This document shows, piece after piece, positions 32,639-40,064 of a DNA stretch of 64,000 nt; position 1 is the stretch's first letter, and each line of letters begins with the position of its first letter. This stretch comes from Caldinitratiruptor microaerophilus. GTDB taxonomy: Bacteria > Bacillota > Sulfobacillia > Symbiobacteriales > ZC4RG38. Below the pieces are notes generated by a model, which saw only the letters and a program-made list of their open reading frames with translations, did not search any database and was not told the DNA's origin. A program made the position numbers and the translations under genes. The stretch lies in NCBI RefSeq assembly GCF_025999835.1, contig NZ_AP025628.1:2666001-2730000 (forward strand). The letters are read 5' to 3'.

Positions 32639-33348
32639 TTCCTGACCAGGAGCAGCGAGAGGTACGGCAACCTGCCGCGCCGCGGGAGCGTACGCACGTC
32701 GGTGACAACCTCCTCCAGGCCGGGTGCCGTGGCCTTGTGGACCCAGACCGCCCGGTCCGTGAGACCGGTCCGATCCAGCGCAGCCAACACGTGACGGAGG
32801 GTCGAGTTGACCTTGAAGAAGACGACGCTGTCGAACCGCTGCAGAAGGTCCCGGGCGTCCTCCTCCCCCTCGAGGTCCGTCACCAGCGCCATGCGCTCGC
32901 CACCGGCCCCCAGGGGCATCTGCACGCGGGCCGCGGCCCCGAGGGACGAGGAGACCCCGGGGACGACCTCGATGGGCACTGCCGGGTAACGCTCCCGGAT
33001 CAGGTCGAGGACGTGCAAGAAGGTGCTGTACAGGAGCGGGTCCCCCTCGGTGATGAACACGCAGTCCTTGCCGGCAGCGACCCGCCCGTGGATCAACGTG
33101 GCGTTCCGGTCCCAGCAGGCTGCCAGCTTCTCGGGGTCCCGCGTCATGGGGAACTCCAGCTCGAGGAGCTCCTGCCGCCCCGGGTCGATGAACGGGCGCA
33201 CGATGCGGAGCGCGTAACCGTCGTCCGACAGGTTCCGCTTGGGGATGCAGATCACCGGCGCAGACCGGAGGAGGCGGTGGGCCTTGAGGGTGAGGAGCTC
33301 GGGGTCGCCCGGGCCGACGCCCACGCCGTACAAGGTGCCGTACCCCAT
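32635..33348 (-). CDS. cbiL: Cobalt-precorrin-2 C20-methyltransferase
   Basis: A 237-residue SAM-dependent methylase: LYGVGVGPGDPELLTLKAHR, VICIPKRN, CVFITEGDPLLYSTFLHVLD, VPIEVVPGVSSSLGAAARVQ, FFKVNSTLRHVLAALD. The ATG at 33348 shares one base with the cbiT stop (TGATG). It methylates C20 after cobalt insertion. Confidence 0.92.
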   Translation of the reverse strand: MGYGTLYGVGVGPGDPELLTLKAHRLLRSAPVICIPKRNLSDDGYALRIVRPFIDPGRQELLELEFPMTRDPEKLAACWDRNATLIHGRVAAGKDCVFITEGDPLLYSTFLHVLDLIRERYPAVPIEVVPGVSSSLGAAARVQMPLGAGGERMALVTDLEGEEDARDLLQRFDSVVFFKVNSTLRHVLAALDRTGLTDRAVWVHKATAPGLEEVVTDVRTLPRRGRLPYLSLLLVRK

Positions 33349-34004
33349 CAGGACACCTCCTCGCCCTGCGGCACTTCCCCGGGGGGCGAACCGGAGTCCA
33401 GGTCGTATCCGGCCGTGAGGACGTAGACCGGGTCCAGCGCCTCGAACCGGGTGAGGTCCAGGATGGGGCGGGAACGGGCCACCTGCAGGAGGACGACCTC
33501 CACCCCCATCCCGAAGCCGCGCAGGCTCACCATGGCCTCGTGCAGGTTCTCCACGGTCGCGGCGTTGACCACGATGCGCCCTCCGGGCAGGAGGCGCCGC
33601 GCGGCCACCTCCAGGATGGGCGCCATCGACCCGGCGCTGCCGCCGACGAACACCGCGTGCGGCGCCGGCCAGCCTTCCAGGCCTTCCGGGGCCCGGCCGT
33701 GGATCACCCGGACCCGGCCGGCCACGCCGAACCGCTCGACGTTGCGCCGGGCGATGGCCACGTCCTCCTCGTTCTTCTCGATGGTCCACACCTGCCCCCG
33801 GGGCGCCAGGCGGGCGGCCTCGATGGAGACCGAACCGGACCCCGTGCCGATGTCCCACACCACCGCATCCGGGGCGATCCGCATCTTGCTGAGGCTCACC
33901 ACCCGCACCTCCGCCTTCGTGATCAGCCCGCGCCGGGGCTTTCTCTGTTCGAAGGCCCAGTCGGGAATCCCGGTCACCCAGGGTGCGATACCGGTCGCGC
34001 TCAC
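33348..34004 (-). CDS. cbiT: Cobalt-precorrin-6B (C15)-methyltransferase, decarboxylating
   Basis: A GTG at 34004 overlaps the cbiE stop. The 218-residue Rossmann methylase has GIPDWAFEQRKPRRGLITKAE at its start, the SAM motif VVWDIGTGSGSVSIEAARLA and FVGGSAGSM. It methylates C15 and decarboxylates the C12 acetate. CbiE and CbiT are two genes here, not the CobL fusion of the aerobic route. Confidence 0.92.
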   Translation of the reverse strand: MSATGIAPWVTGIPDWAFEQRKPRRGLITKAEVRVVSLSKMRIAPDAVVWDIGTGSGSVSIEAARLAPRGQVWTIEKNEEDVAIARRNVERFGVAGRVRVIHGRAPEGLEGWPAPHAVFVGGSAGSMAPILEVAARRLLPGGRIVVNAATVENLHEAMVSLRGFGMGVEVVLLQVARSRPILDLTRFEALDPVYVLTAGYDLDSGSPPGEVPQGEEVS

Positions 34005-34639
34005 TCGGTCTCCTCCTCCCGGACCAGCACCACCACGTTGAGGGGAGGGAACTCCCGTGCCGCCATCGCTTCCAGGCTGCCCTCCCAGACCGACTCGCTC
34101 CGCCCCCCGAGGTTGGCACAGACGTAACACCGGTACCCGTGCACCCCCGACGCCAGGAGGGTCCGGGCGATGGCGCGCGGGTTTCGTTCGGGATCGGTCA
34201 GGATGGCGACCTTGAGGTGGCGCCGCACCTCGAGGGCGAGGTCTGTGGGGTCCCGCCCGTGCGCGCTCAGCACGGCGGCATCGTCCCAGGGCTCTGCGAT
34301 CCGGGCGAATGCCAGGGCGACGCTGGTGACGTGAGGGTGGAAGGCCAGGGCGGCCTTCCCGAGCCGCTGCACCAGCAGCCTCCCGATCCCGTAGAAGAGC
34401 GGGTCGCCGGACGCCAGGACCGTGACCCGCCGCCCCTCCTCCCGTGCCGCCCGCAGGCGGTCGACCACCGGCCCGAGCGGCGCCTTCAGAGCCAGCCGCT
34501 CCTCGCCCACTCCCGGAAACAGGGCCAGGTGGCGCTCCCCTCCGGCCAGCACGTCGGCCTCGCGGACGAGCCGGAGGAGACGGGGCGGAAGGCTCTCCGG
34601 GCCGTCGTCCAGCACCCCCACCACGTGGATGGGGTTCAC
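34001..34639 (-). CDS. cbiE: Cobalt-precorrin-7 C5-methyltransferase
   Basis: A GTG at 34639 overlapping the cbiD stop gives 212 residues. Features are IHVVGVLDDGPESLPPRLLR, VLAGGERHLALFPG, VTVLASGDPLFYGIGRLLVQ and FHPHVTSVALAFARIAEPWD. It methylates C5 in the late ring. The N-terminal GxGxG loop reads GVLDDG, slightly different from the common form. Confidence 0.9.
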   Translation of the reverse strand: MNPIHVVGVLDDGPESLPPRLLRLVREADVLAGGERHLALFPGVGEERLALKAPLGPVVDRLRAAREEGRRVTVLASGDPLFYGIGRLLVQRLGKAALAFHPHVTSVALAFARIAEPWDDAAVLSAHGRDPTDLALEVRRHLKVAILTDPERNPRAIARTLLASGVHGYRCYVCANLGGRSESVWEGSLEAMAAREFPPLNVVVLVREEETE

Positions 34640-35814
34640 GGTGGGCTCCCTCCTCTCGCCGCGGAAAGCCCCACATCCGGCCCCGGAGCGGGCCACGGGC
34701 CGGTCTGGGCCCGCCCGAGGACGGCCGGGCCGTCGAAGTCCGTCATGATCACCTCGATCTCGTAGGCCGCCCGGGCGTGATCCCGGCACGCCTCGCAGGC
34801 CAGCTGGCAGAGCCGGTCGAAGAACCCGCTCACCCCGGCCGCCAGGACGATCTCCTGCACGTGCCGGCCCGTGTTCGCCCGGCGGATCTCGTCCACGACG
34901 GACGCGGGGGCGCCGCTGCCGGCCGCCACCTCCGCGAGGAACGCCGGATCGACCTGGGAAGCCCGGGCATGCAGGTGCATGGCGCCCTGGGCCACCTTGG
35001 CGAGCTTGCCGATCATCCCCACGACGGTGAGGCGGCGGACCTGGGGCCTTCTGGCCGCCGTCTTGAGCGTGAACCCCAGGAACTCCCCCATCTCGATGAA
35101 GGCCACCTCCGGCAGGCCGAGGGGCCGGAGGATCTCCATGGCGTACCGCTCGCTGCGCCCGCCGGTGGAGGCCACGAGGTGGGACTGCCCCTGGGCGAGC
35201 GCCACGTCCACCGCCTGGGCGATGGACGCCCGGAAGGCCGCAGTGGAGTACGGCACGACGATCCCGGTGGTCCCGAGGATCGAGATGCCGCCCACGATGC
35301 CGAGGCGCGGGTTCAGCGTCTTGCGGGCCATCTCCTCCCCCCGGGGCACCGAGATCTCCACCCGCACCCCCCGGGTTTCCCCGGCCTCCGCCAGGGCCGC
35401 CTGGACATGCTCGGTGATCATGCGGCGGGGCACGGGGTTGATGGCCGGGCCGCCGATCTCCAGGCCCAGGCCCGGGCGGGTCACGGTACCCACGCCAGGT
35501 CCGCCTGCGAGGTGGACACCCGATTCGGGGTGCCACGAGACGGTAGCCACGATCTCCGCGCCGTGGGTGACGTCCGGGTCGTCGCCGGCGTCCTTGATCA
35601 CCGAGCAGCGCGCCCAGCCCGGCCCGGACTCGGCGGAATGGAGGGCGAACGTGGCCCAGCGGCGGGCGGGAAGCCAGATGGTGACATCCGTCGCGGGGGT
35701 GCCCGTGAGCAGGAGGCGCGTCGCCGCCAGCGCCGCGGCCGTGGCGCAGGCGCCGGTCGTGTATCCCGTGCGCATCTGGCCCCGGTCTCGCCCGGATTCG
35801 CCCATCCGGGTCAC
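34636..35814 (-). CDS. cbiD: Cobalt-precorrin-5B C1-methyltransferase
   Basis: A 392-residue CbiD: RTGYTTGACATAAALAA near the N-terminus, SVIKDAGDDPDVTHGAEIVA, LEIGGPAINPVPRRMI, TLNPRLGIVGGISILGTTGI and FIEMGEFLGFTLKTA. It marks the oxygen-independent pathway. A GTG at 35814 follows cbiC by 4 bp. Confidence 0.95.
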   Translation of the reverse strand: MTRMGESGRDRGQMRTGYTTGACATAAALAATRLLLTGTPATDVTIWLPARRWATFALHSAESGPGWARCSVIKDAGDDPDVTHGAEIVATVSWHPESGVHLAGGPGVGTVTRPGLGLEIGGPAINPVPRRMITEHVQAALAEAGETRGVRVEISVPRGEEMARKTLNPRLGIVGGISILGTTGIVVPYSTAAFRASIAQAVDVALAQGQSHLVASTGGRSERYAMEILRPLGLPEVAFIEMGEFLGFTLKTAARRPQVRRLTVVGMIGKLAKVAQGAMHLHARASQVDPAFLAEVAAGSGAPASVVDEIRRANTGRHVQEIVLAAGVSGFFDRLCQLACEACRDHARAAYEIEVIMTDFDGPAVLGRAQTGPWPAPGPDVGLSAARGGSPP

Positions 35815-35818
35815 CCCC

Positions 35819-36475
35819 TCACCCGAGGTAGCCGTGGATCCCCGTCGCCAGCCGCAGGAGGGCGTTGAGGGCCGCCACCGCCAGGGTCGAGCCGCCCCGC
35901 CAGCCCGCCACCGTGATGCTGGGCACAGCGTCGCGGCGGCGGAGTTCCTCCTTGGACTCCGCCGCGTTCACGAAGCCCACCGGGGTCCCCACCACGAGGG
36001 CGGGGCGGCAGACGCCCGCGTCGACGAGGTCCAGAAGAGCCAGGAGGGCCGTGGGCGCGTTCCCGATGGCCACGACGGCGCCGTCCAGACGCGGTCCCCA
36101 GAGGCGCACCGCCGCGATGGCCCGGGTGGTCCCCTCCGCCCGGGCCCGCGCCGCCACGTCGGGGTGGTCCAGCATGCATTCCACCCGCACGCCGAGCCGC
36201 TCGCAGTGGCCGGGGCTCACCCCCACGGCGATCATCCGGACGTCGGTGACGATGGGCGCCCCGCTGCGGAGGGCCTCGACCCCGGCCTCGACGGCCCGGG
36301 GGTGGATGTGGACGTCCCGGGCGATGGTGGGATCCCCCGCCGCGTGCACCATCCGCACCCGGACCTGCTGCTCCTCCGGTGTGCCCGAAAGGTCGGGGAC
36401 CAGCCCGCGGATGATCTCGAAGCTGCGGCGCTCGATCTCCTCCGGGGGCAGGCCGTAGCGCTCCACGAGCGTCAT
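35819..36475 (-). CDS. cbiC: Cobalt-precorrin-8 methylmutase
   Basis: The ATG at 36475 after GGGGAGGG is chosen over a long 5' extension of low-complexity sequence. The 218-residue protein has IERRSFEIIRGLVPDL, MVHAAGDPTIARDV with the catalytic histidine, TDVRMIAVGV, GNAPTALLALLDLVDAG, VVGTPVGFVNAAESKEEL. It moves the methyl from C11 to C12 to give cobyrinic acid. Its start overlaps the upstream membrane-protein gene by 4 bp. Confidence 0.93.
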   Translation of the reverse strand: MTLVERYGLPPEEIERRSFEIIRGLVPDLSGTPEEQQVRVRMVHAAGDPTIARDVHIHPRAVEAGVEALRSGAPIVTDVRMIAVGVSPGHCERLGVRVECMLDHPDVAARARAEGTTRAIAAVRLWGPRLDGAVVAIGNAPTALLALLDLVDAGVCRPALVVGTPVGFVNAAESKEELRRRDAVPSITVAGWRGGSTLAVAALNALLRLATGIHGYLG

Positions 36476-37413
36476 CCGCAACCCTCCCCGCCGGTGGCTC
36501 TTCGCAACCGGCCGAGGCCCAGCCCCGCGAGCCCGCCTCCGAGGAAGAAGGCCACCAGGACGGCCAGCCCGCGGGCGGTTTCCCACCCCGCAGGCGGGAC
36601 GGGCGGCACCTCCAGCCACCAGTGCACTTCCCCCAGCGACACCCGGTATCGGGCGCCTTCGGGAAACCGGTAGCGCAGCGTGGAGCCTGACCGCACCGGA
36701 GCACTGAGGAGGACGCCGTTCTCGGGGTGGTGGATACCGAGCCACAGCGACTCCCCCCGCGTGCCGGCCCCGCCGGAAGCCGGTGCATCCAGCACGATCA
36801 CCGATACCTCTCGCGCGGGTGACACGCCGCCCGCAGCGGGCGTGCTGTCAGCCCGCGCGGCTCCGGTCCCCACGGACACGGCAACCAGGAACCCGGCGCT
36901 CATCGCGCGCCACCGGGCCCGCGACGGGTTGCCTCCTTCCGCCGCGAGCCCCCGGGGTCGGGGAAGGCGTGCGCTCGTCCACCCGGCGAGCACTCCCAGG
37001 GTCCAGACCAGGACGGCCAGGGCAACAGATCCCCAAAAACGGGCCGCCGGCAAGCCCACCCGAACCACCTGGTCCGGAGAGCCGGTGATCACCACCCGGT
37101 AGAGGCCGGGATCCCAGAAGTTGATCCGCAGGGAGAGCGGGCCGGGGGCGAGCGGTACCTCCAGCACCTCGCCTGGTGGCAGGTACTGCGCGTGGACCCA
37201 GCGGAAAAGCGGCCCCCGGATCTTCTCCACCCGGAGATGCGGGGCAGAACTGGCGGCCACCCGCCCATCGAACCGCGCCGTCTCCCCGGCCCGGTAGGCT
37301 CCGGGCCACCCGCCTGCGGCGAACATGGCCAGGCCGCCCACGAGCACCCCGACCCCGGCGGCGAAAAGCCACAGGTGTACCGGCTTTCTTGTCAACGATC
37401 GACTGGCCCACAC
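36472..37413 (-). CDS. Membrane protein of unknown function in the cobalamin operon
   Basis: A GTG at 37413, ten bases after GGGAGG, gives 313 residues. An N-terminal helix (LWLFAAGVGVLVGGLAMFAA) is followed by a beta-rich outer domain (about 30-115), a helix (SVALAVLVWTLGVLAGW), an Arg-rich loop and another hydrophobic helix, a second outer domain with LWLGIHHPENGVLLSAP and YRFPEGARYRVSL, and a final helix (LAVLVAFFLGGGLAGLGLG). No family is recognised. It follows the CbtB-like gene where CbtA, its usual partner, would be expected, so a role in cobalt uptake is plausible but unproven. Confidence 0.55.
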   Translation of the reverse strand: MWASRSLTRKPVHLWLFAAGVGVLVGGLAMFAAGGWPGAYRAGETARFDGRVAASSAPHLRVEKIRGPLFRWVHAQYLPPGEVLEVPLAPGPLSLRINFWDPGLYRVVITGSPDQVVRVGLPAARFWGSVALAVLVWTLGVLAGWTSARLPRPRGLAAEGGNPSRARWRAMSAGFLVAVSVGTGAARADSTPAAGGVSPAREVSVIVLDAPASGGAGTRGESLWLGIHHPENGVLLSAPVRSGSTLRYRFPEGARYRVSLGEVHWWLEVPPVPPAGWETARGLAVLVAFFLGGGLAGLGLGRLRRATGGEGCG

Positions 37414-37457
37414 GGTAGGAAAACCTCCCGGGAAGGGGCGTGCGCCGCAGGGACCGG

Positions 37458-37664
37458 TCAGTGGCAGGTGAAGAACGCCGTGAAGTGCCGGACGGAATGG
37501 AGGGCGTCGTGAACGGCCGGGATGGGCGCAGCGAAAAGGACGTAGAGCGCCACGGGAACGCTGAGCCACAGTACCCCCTGGAGCAGCAGGTACCGGGGCC
37601 AACCGCCCATGCGAAGATGCCGGACCGCCGTCAGCCCCCGGAGCGAGAGCGAAACCTCGTTCAC
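37458..37664 (-). CDS. cbtB: CbtB-like cobalt transporter subunit
   Basis: A GTG at 37664 after GAGGAGGTGAGAC gives 68 residues with one membrane helix (LQGVLWLSVPVALYVLFAA) and a His-rich C-terminus (VHDALHSVRHFTAFFTCH). This size and tail match the CbtB family, found in B12-controlled operons and thought to bind cobalt at the membrane. The family's partner CbtA is not found next to it. Confidence 0.7.
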   Translation of the reverse strand: MNEVSLSLRGLTAVRHLRMGGWPRYLLLQGVLWLSVPVALYVLFAAPIPAVHDALHSVRHFTAFFTCH

Positions 37665-37727
37665 CGTCTCACCTCCTCGTCGGGCGGGTCGTCCCGACCA
37701 CAGCGTCAGCCCGGCGCGGCGGAACTG

Positions 37728-39164
37728 CTACCCCGTGACCGGTCTGGCCGCAGCCCTTTCCCGGTCAAGTCTGACGGCCCGGTACCGGGCCGCCGCCTGC
37801 ACGAAGCGGCGAGCGGCGTGCGGGTTGGCGACGAAATGCAGGTGCAGGTAGCTCGCCAGAAGCGCCGGGCGGGCGAATCCGTCCTCCTTCCCGTCGACCC
37901 GCCTGCCCCGGAAGCGGTAGGCGGGGGGCCAGTCGGGCGGGTGCGGGTCCGTGACGGACCAGTGGAACTCGTGTCCCAGCACCTCATCCCCGGGGCTTCC
38001 CAGGAGCGTCTCCTGCAGGAACGTCGCCCGGGCGTACCCGAGCGCGGCAAGCCGCGGCTGCATGCGGGCCGAGACCGGCAGGAGGCCCGCCATCGGCCAG
38101 ACCTGCCCGTCCGGATCCACGATCGCCCGGGACAGGTACATGAGCCCGCCACACTCGGCGTAGACCGGCATGCCTGCCCGGTGGGCCGCCTGCACGTCGG
38201 CGCGCAGCTTGTCGTGGGCGGACAGCTCGGCCCGGTACACCTCCGGAAACCCGCCGCCCAGGTAGAGGGCGTCGGTCCCGGGAGGGATCGACTCGCCGGC
38301 CAGGGGGCTGAAAGGAGCCCATTCCACCCCGAGCGCCGCCAGGAGGTCGAGCCCGTCCTCGTAGTAGAAGTGGAAGGCCGCGTCCCGGGCGATGGCGATG
38401 CGGCAGCAACCGGGGGCCGGCCGGTCGGGGAAAGGGCCGGCCCCGTCGGGAACCGTCACCGGACCGGCCGCCCGGGCGATGGCCAGCACCCGGTCGAGGT
38501 CGACCGTCGCCGCCACCGCGTCCGCCACCCGGTCCAGGTAAGGGGCCATGGCCCGGGGGTCCAGGACCGGCACGAGACCCAGGTGGCGCTCGGGCGCCTG
38601 CAGCCCGTCGGCCCGGGGCAGGTAGCCCAGGGCGGGCGGCCCACCGTAGGCGGCCAGGCTTTCCCGCAGGAGTTCGAAGTGGCCCGGGCTGCCGACGCGG
38701 TTGAAGACGACCCCGGCGATCCGCACCCCGGGGTCGAAGGTCGCGTATCCCCGGACCATCGCGGCAGCGCTGCGGGCCATGCCGGAGGCGTCGACCACCA
38801 GGATCACGGGCGCGTCCAGCCAGCGGGCCACCTCCGCCGTGCTGCCGCTGTCGGTGGCCGGGCCCGCGCTGTCGAAGAGGCCCATGACCCCCTCGATGAC
38901 CGCCACGTCCGCCGGGCCGGCCGCCCGGGCGAAGAGGGCGCGCACCAGGTCCTCGCCGCACATCCACCCGTCCAGGTTCCGGCTGGGGCGGCCGGTGGCG
39001 GCGGTGTGGTAGGTGGGGTCGATGTAGTCCGGTCCGACCTTGAACGGCTGCACCCGGAGCCCGCGCCGACGGAGGGCCCGCATGAGCCCCAGCGCCACGG
39101 TGGTCTTGCCGGCTCCGCTCTCCGTACCGGCCACGACAAGGCGTGGCACCCGCATGACCGCCAC
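37728..39164 (-). CDS. cbiA: Cobyrinate a,c-diamide synthase
   Basis: A 478-residue glutamine-dependent amidotransferase. The N-terminal dethiobiotin-synthetase-like ATPase has the P-loop VVAGTESGAGKTTVALGLM and FKVGPDYIDPTYHTAATG. The C-terminal GATase has VYAECGGLMYLSR with the nucleophilic cysteine, a GGGFPEVY element and GHEFHWS. It amidates the a and c carboxylates of cobyrinic acid. It is the second gene of the riboswitch-controlled operon. Confidence 0.95.
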   Translation of the reverse strand: MAVMRVPRLVVAGTESGAGKTTVALGLMRALRRRGLRVQPFKVGPDYIDPTYHTAATGRPSRNLDGWMCGEDLVRALFARAAGPADVAVIEGVMGLFDSAGPATDSGSTAEVARWLDAPVILVVDASGMARSAAAMVRGYATFDPGVRIAGVVFNRVGSPGHFELLRESLAAYGGPPALGYLPRADGLQAPERHLGLVPVLDPRAMAPYLDRVADAVAATVDLDRVLAIARAAGPVTVPDGAGPFPDRPAPGCCRIAIARDAAFHFYYEDGLDLLAALGVEWAPFSPLAGESIPPGTDALYLGGGFPEVYRAELSAHDKLRADVQAAHRAGMPVYAECGGLMYLSRAIVDPDGQVWPMAGLLPVSARMQPRLAALGYARATFLQETLLGSPGDEVLGHEFHWSVTDPHPPDWPPAYRFRGRRVDGKEDGFARPALLASYLHLHFVANPHAARRFVQAAARYRAVRLDRERAAARPVTG

Positions 39165-39165
39165 C

Positions 39166-39393
39166 TCAGCATTCCCCTTCCGACCCGCCGGCCGGGACCT
39201 GGCTCAGGTGAATGGCCCCTGTCGGGCAGGCCTCCGCCGCCCACCAGGCCCGCTCTTCCAGTGACGCAGGAATCCGGGGCCCAAGCCGCAACACGGCGAC
39301 CCGGTGGAGGATGACCCGGAAGAGGGCTGGCGCCAGCCGCTCGCACAGCCCGCAGGCGACGCAGGCCGCCGGGTCGATCCGCCCGGCGATCAT
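39166..39393 (-). CDS. Ferredoxin
   Basis: This 75-residue protein has one iron-sulfur motif, CVACGLC, and a distant CPTGAI, giving four cysteines for a single cluster. It leads the cobalamin operon, 1 bp before cbiA. It may deliver electrons to a ring-reduction or cobalt-reduction step; no cbiJ-type precorrin-6A reductase is in this operon, so an electron donor for a substitute enzyme is worth considering. Confidence 0.85.
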   Translation of the reverse strand: MIAGRIDPAACVACGLCERLAPALFRVILHRVAVLRLGPRIPASLEERAWWAAEACPTGAIHLSQVPAGGSEGEC

Positions 39394-39440
39394 CGCTCAT
39401 ACCCCCGTCGATCCCGGTCGGCCACGGACCCGGGGAATCG

Positions 39441-39465
39441 AAAAGGCGCCGCGGGATGCGGCGCC
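39441..39465 (-). terminator. Terminator between cobalamin riboswitch and operon
   Basis: On the minus strand GGCGCCGC and GCGGCGCC (39445-39452, 39458-39465) form an 8-bp stem followed by TTTT. It lies between the riboswitch and the first gene, so B12 binding could favour termination. Confidence 0.75.
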
Positions 39466-39557
39466 TCAGCGCTCTTCGCCCGGTGCCCCGGGCCCATCCG
39501 GCCAGGAAGACACCATTTCAGCTCCGTCCCCCATCCCGCGAGGGGACCCGAGCCGGA

Positions 39558-39730
39558 ACCGACCGGGCAGGTCTCCTGGCTTGCGGATCCTCACCCTCCG
39601 GCGCCTTCCCATCCAGATCGGACAGTGGCATCTTGCCGGGGACTCCCCGCTCACAGTGGCGCGACCGCGGCGGATTTTCACCGCACTTCCCTTTTCAGCC
39701 CGCACCCGGGGCGCGGGCCACCTGGTCGGC
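39558..39730 (-). ncRNA. Cobalamin (AdoCbl) riboswitch
   Basis: On the minus strand the conserved pieces occur in order: a G/C-rich P1-P3 start, AAAAGGGAA, GTGCGGTGAAAATCCGC, GCGCCACTGTGAGCGGGGA, a second GCCACTG, and the B12 box AGCCAGGAGACCTGCC (39567-39582). It controls the operon from the ferredoxin gene to cobA through the terminator at 39441. High cobalamin should switch the pathway off. Confidence 0.93.
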
Positions 39731-39769
39731 TTCGGTATGCGGTTGATCGGCAGTCGGTGACTCGCCCAG

Positions 39770-39799
39770 AGGATACCATGTGCCCCGCAGGGCTGTCCA
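39770..39799 (-). promoter_or_regulatory. Cobalamin operon promoter
   Basis: On the minus strand TGGACA (39794-39799) and TATCCT (39770-39775) are 18 bp apart, about 40 bp upstream of the riboswitch. The boxes match consensus at 5 and 4 positions. Confidence 0.5.
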
Positions 39800-39897
39800 G
39801 AGCGATCAGGGGTTCGACCTCGCCCCGCAGTGCAGGTCAGGTGGCAACACCGCCTCGCGGCTCCGGATAGACGGGCCACAGCGAGGCCCGTGGCATC

Positions 39898-39926
39898 TTG
39901 CCTCTCTCTGCCGGGTAGCCTACAGT
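39898..39926 (+). promoter_or_regulatory. Promoter of the first fluoride-riboswitch unit
   Basis: TTGCCT (39898-39903) and TACAGT (39921-39926) are 17 bp apart. Transcription would begin about 39933, ten bases before the riboswitch, reading into the dynamin-like GTPase. Confidence 0.55.
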
Positions 39927-39941
39927 AAGAGTTAAGAACAT

Positions 39942-40016
39942 GAGGCGATGGGGCTCGCCGGAAGTGCTGCCACGCAGCTGATGGCCCCTACCCGGGACTC
40001 GGGTAGGGGCCATTTT
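39942..40016 (+). ncRNA. Fluoride (crcB-type) riboswitch with terminator, copy 1
   Basis: The conserved blocks are in order: GGCGATGGGGCTCGCC (39944-39959), GGAAGTGC, then GCTGATGGCCCCTAC (39977-39991). The last block is also the 5' arm of a perfect stem, TGGCCCCTACCC with GGGTAGGGGCCA (39982-40012), followed by TTTT. Fluoride binding should hold the 3' block and prevent the terminator. It precedes the dynamin-like GTPase by about 50 bp. Copy 2 is at 44774-44860 on the other strand. Confidence 0.85.
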
Positions 40017-40064
40017 CCTTGTGTCAGGTACCGCACCACGAGCATGCGCAGGGGGGAAGCGGTC

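Noticed and set aside
34001-35536. Long 511-residue form of CbiE
   Set aside because: The first 300 residues are the shadow of cbiD in another frame; the GTG at 34639 overlapping the cbiD stop fits the operon pattern.
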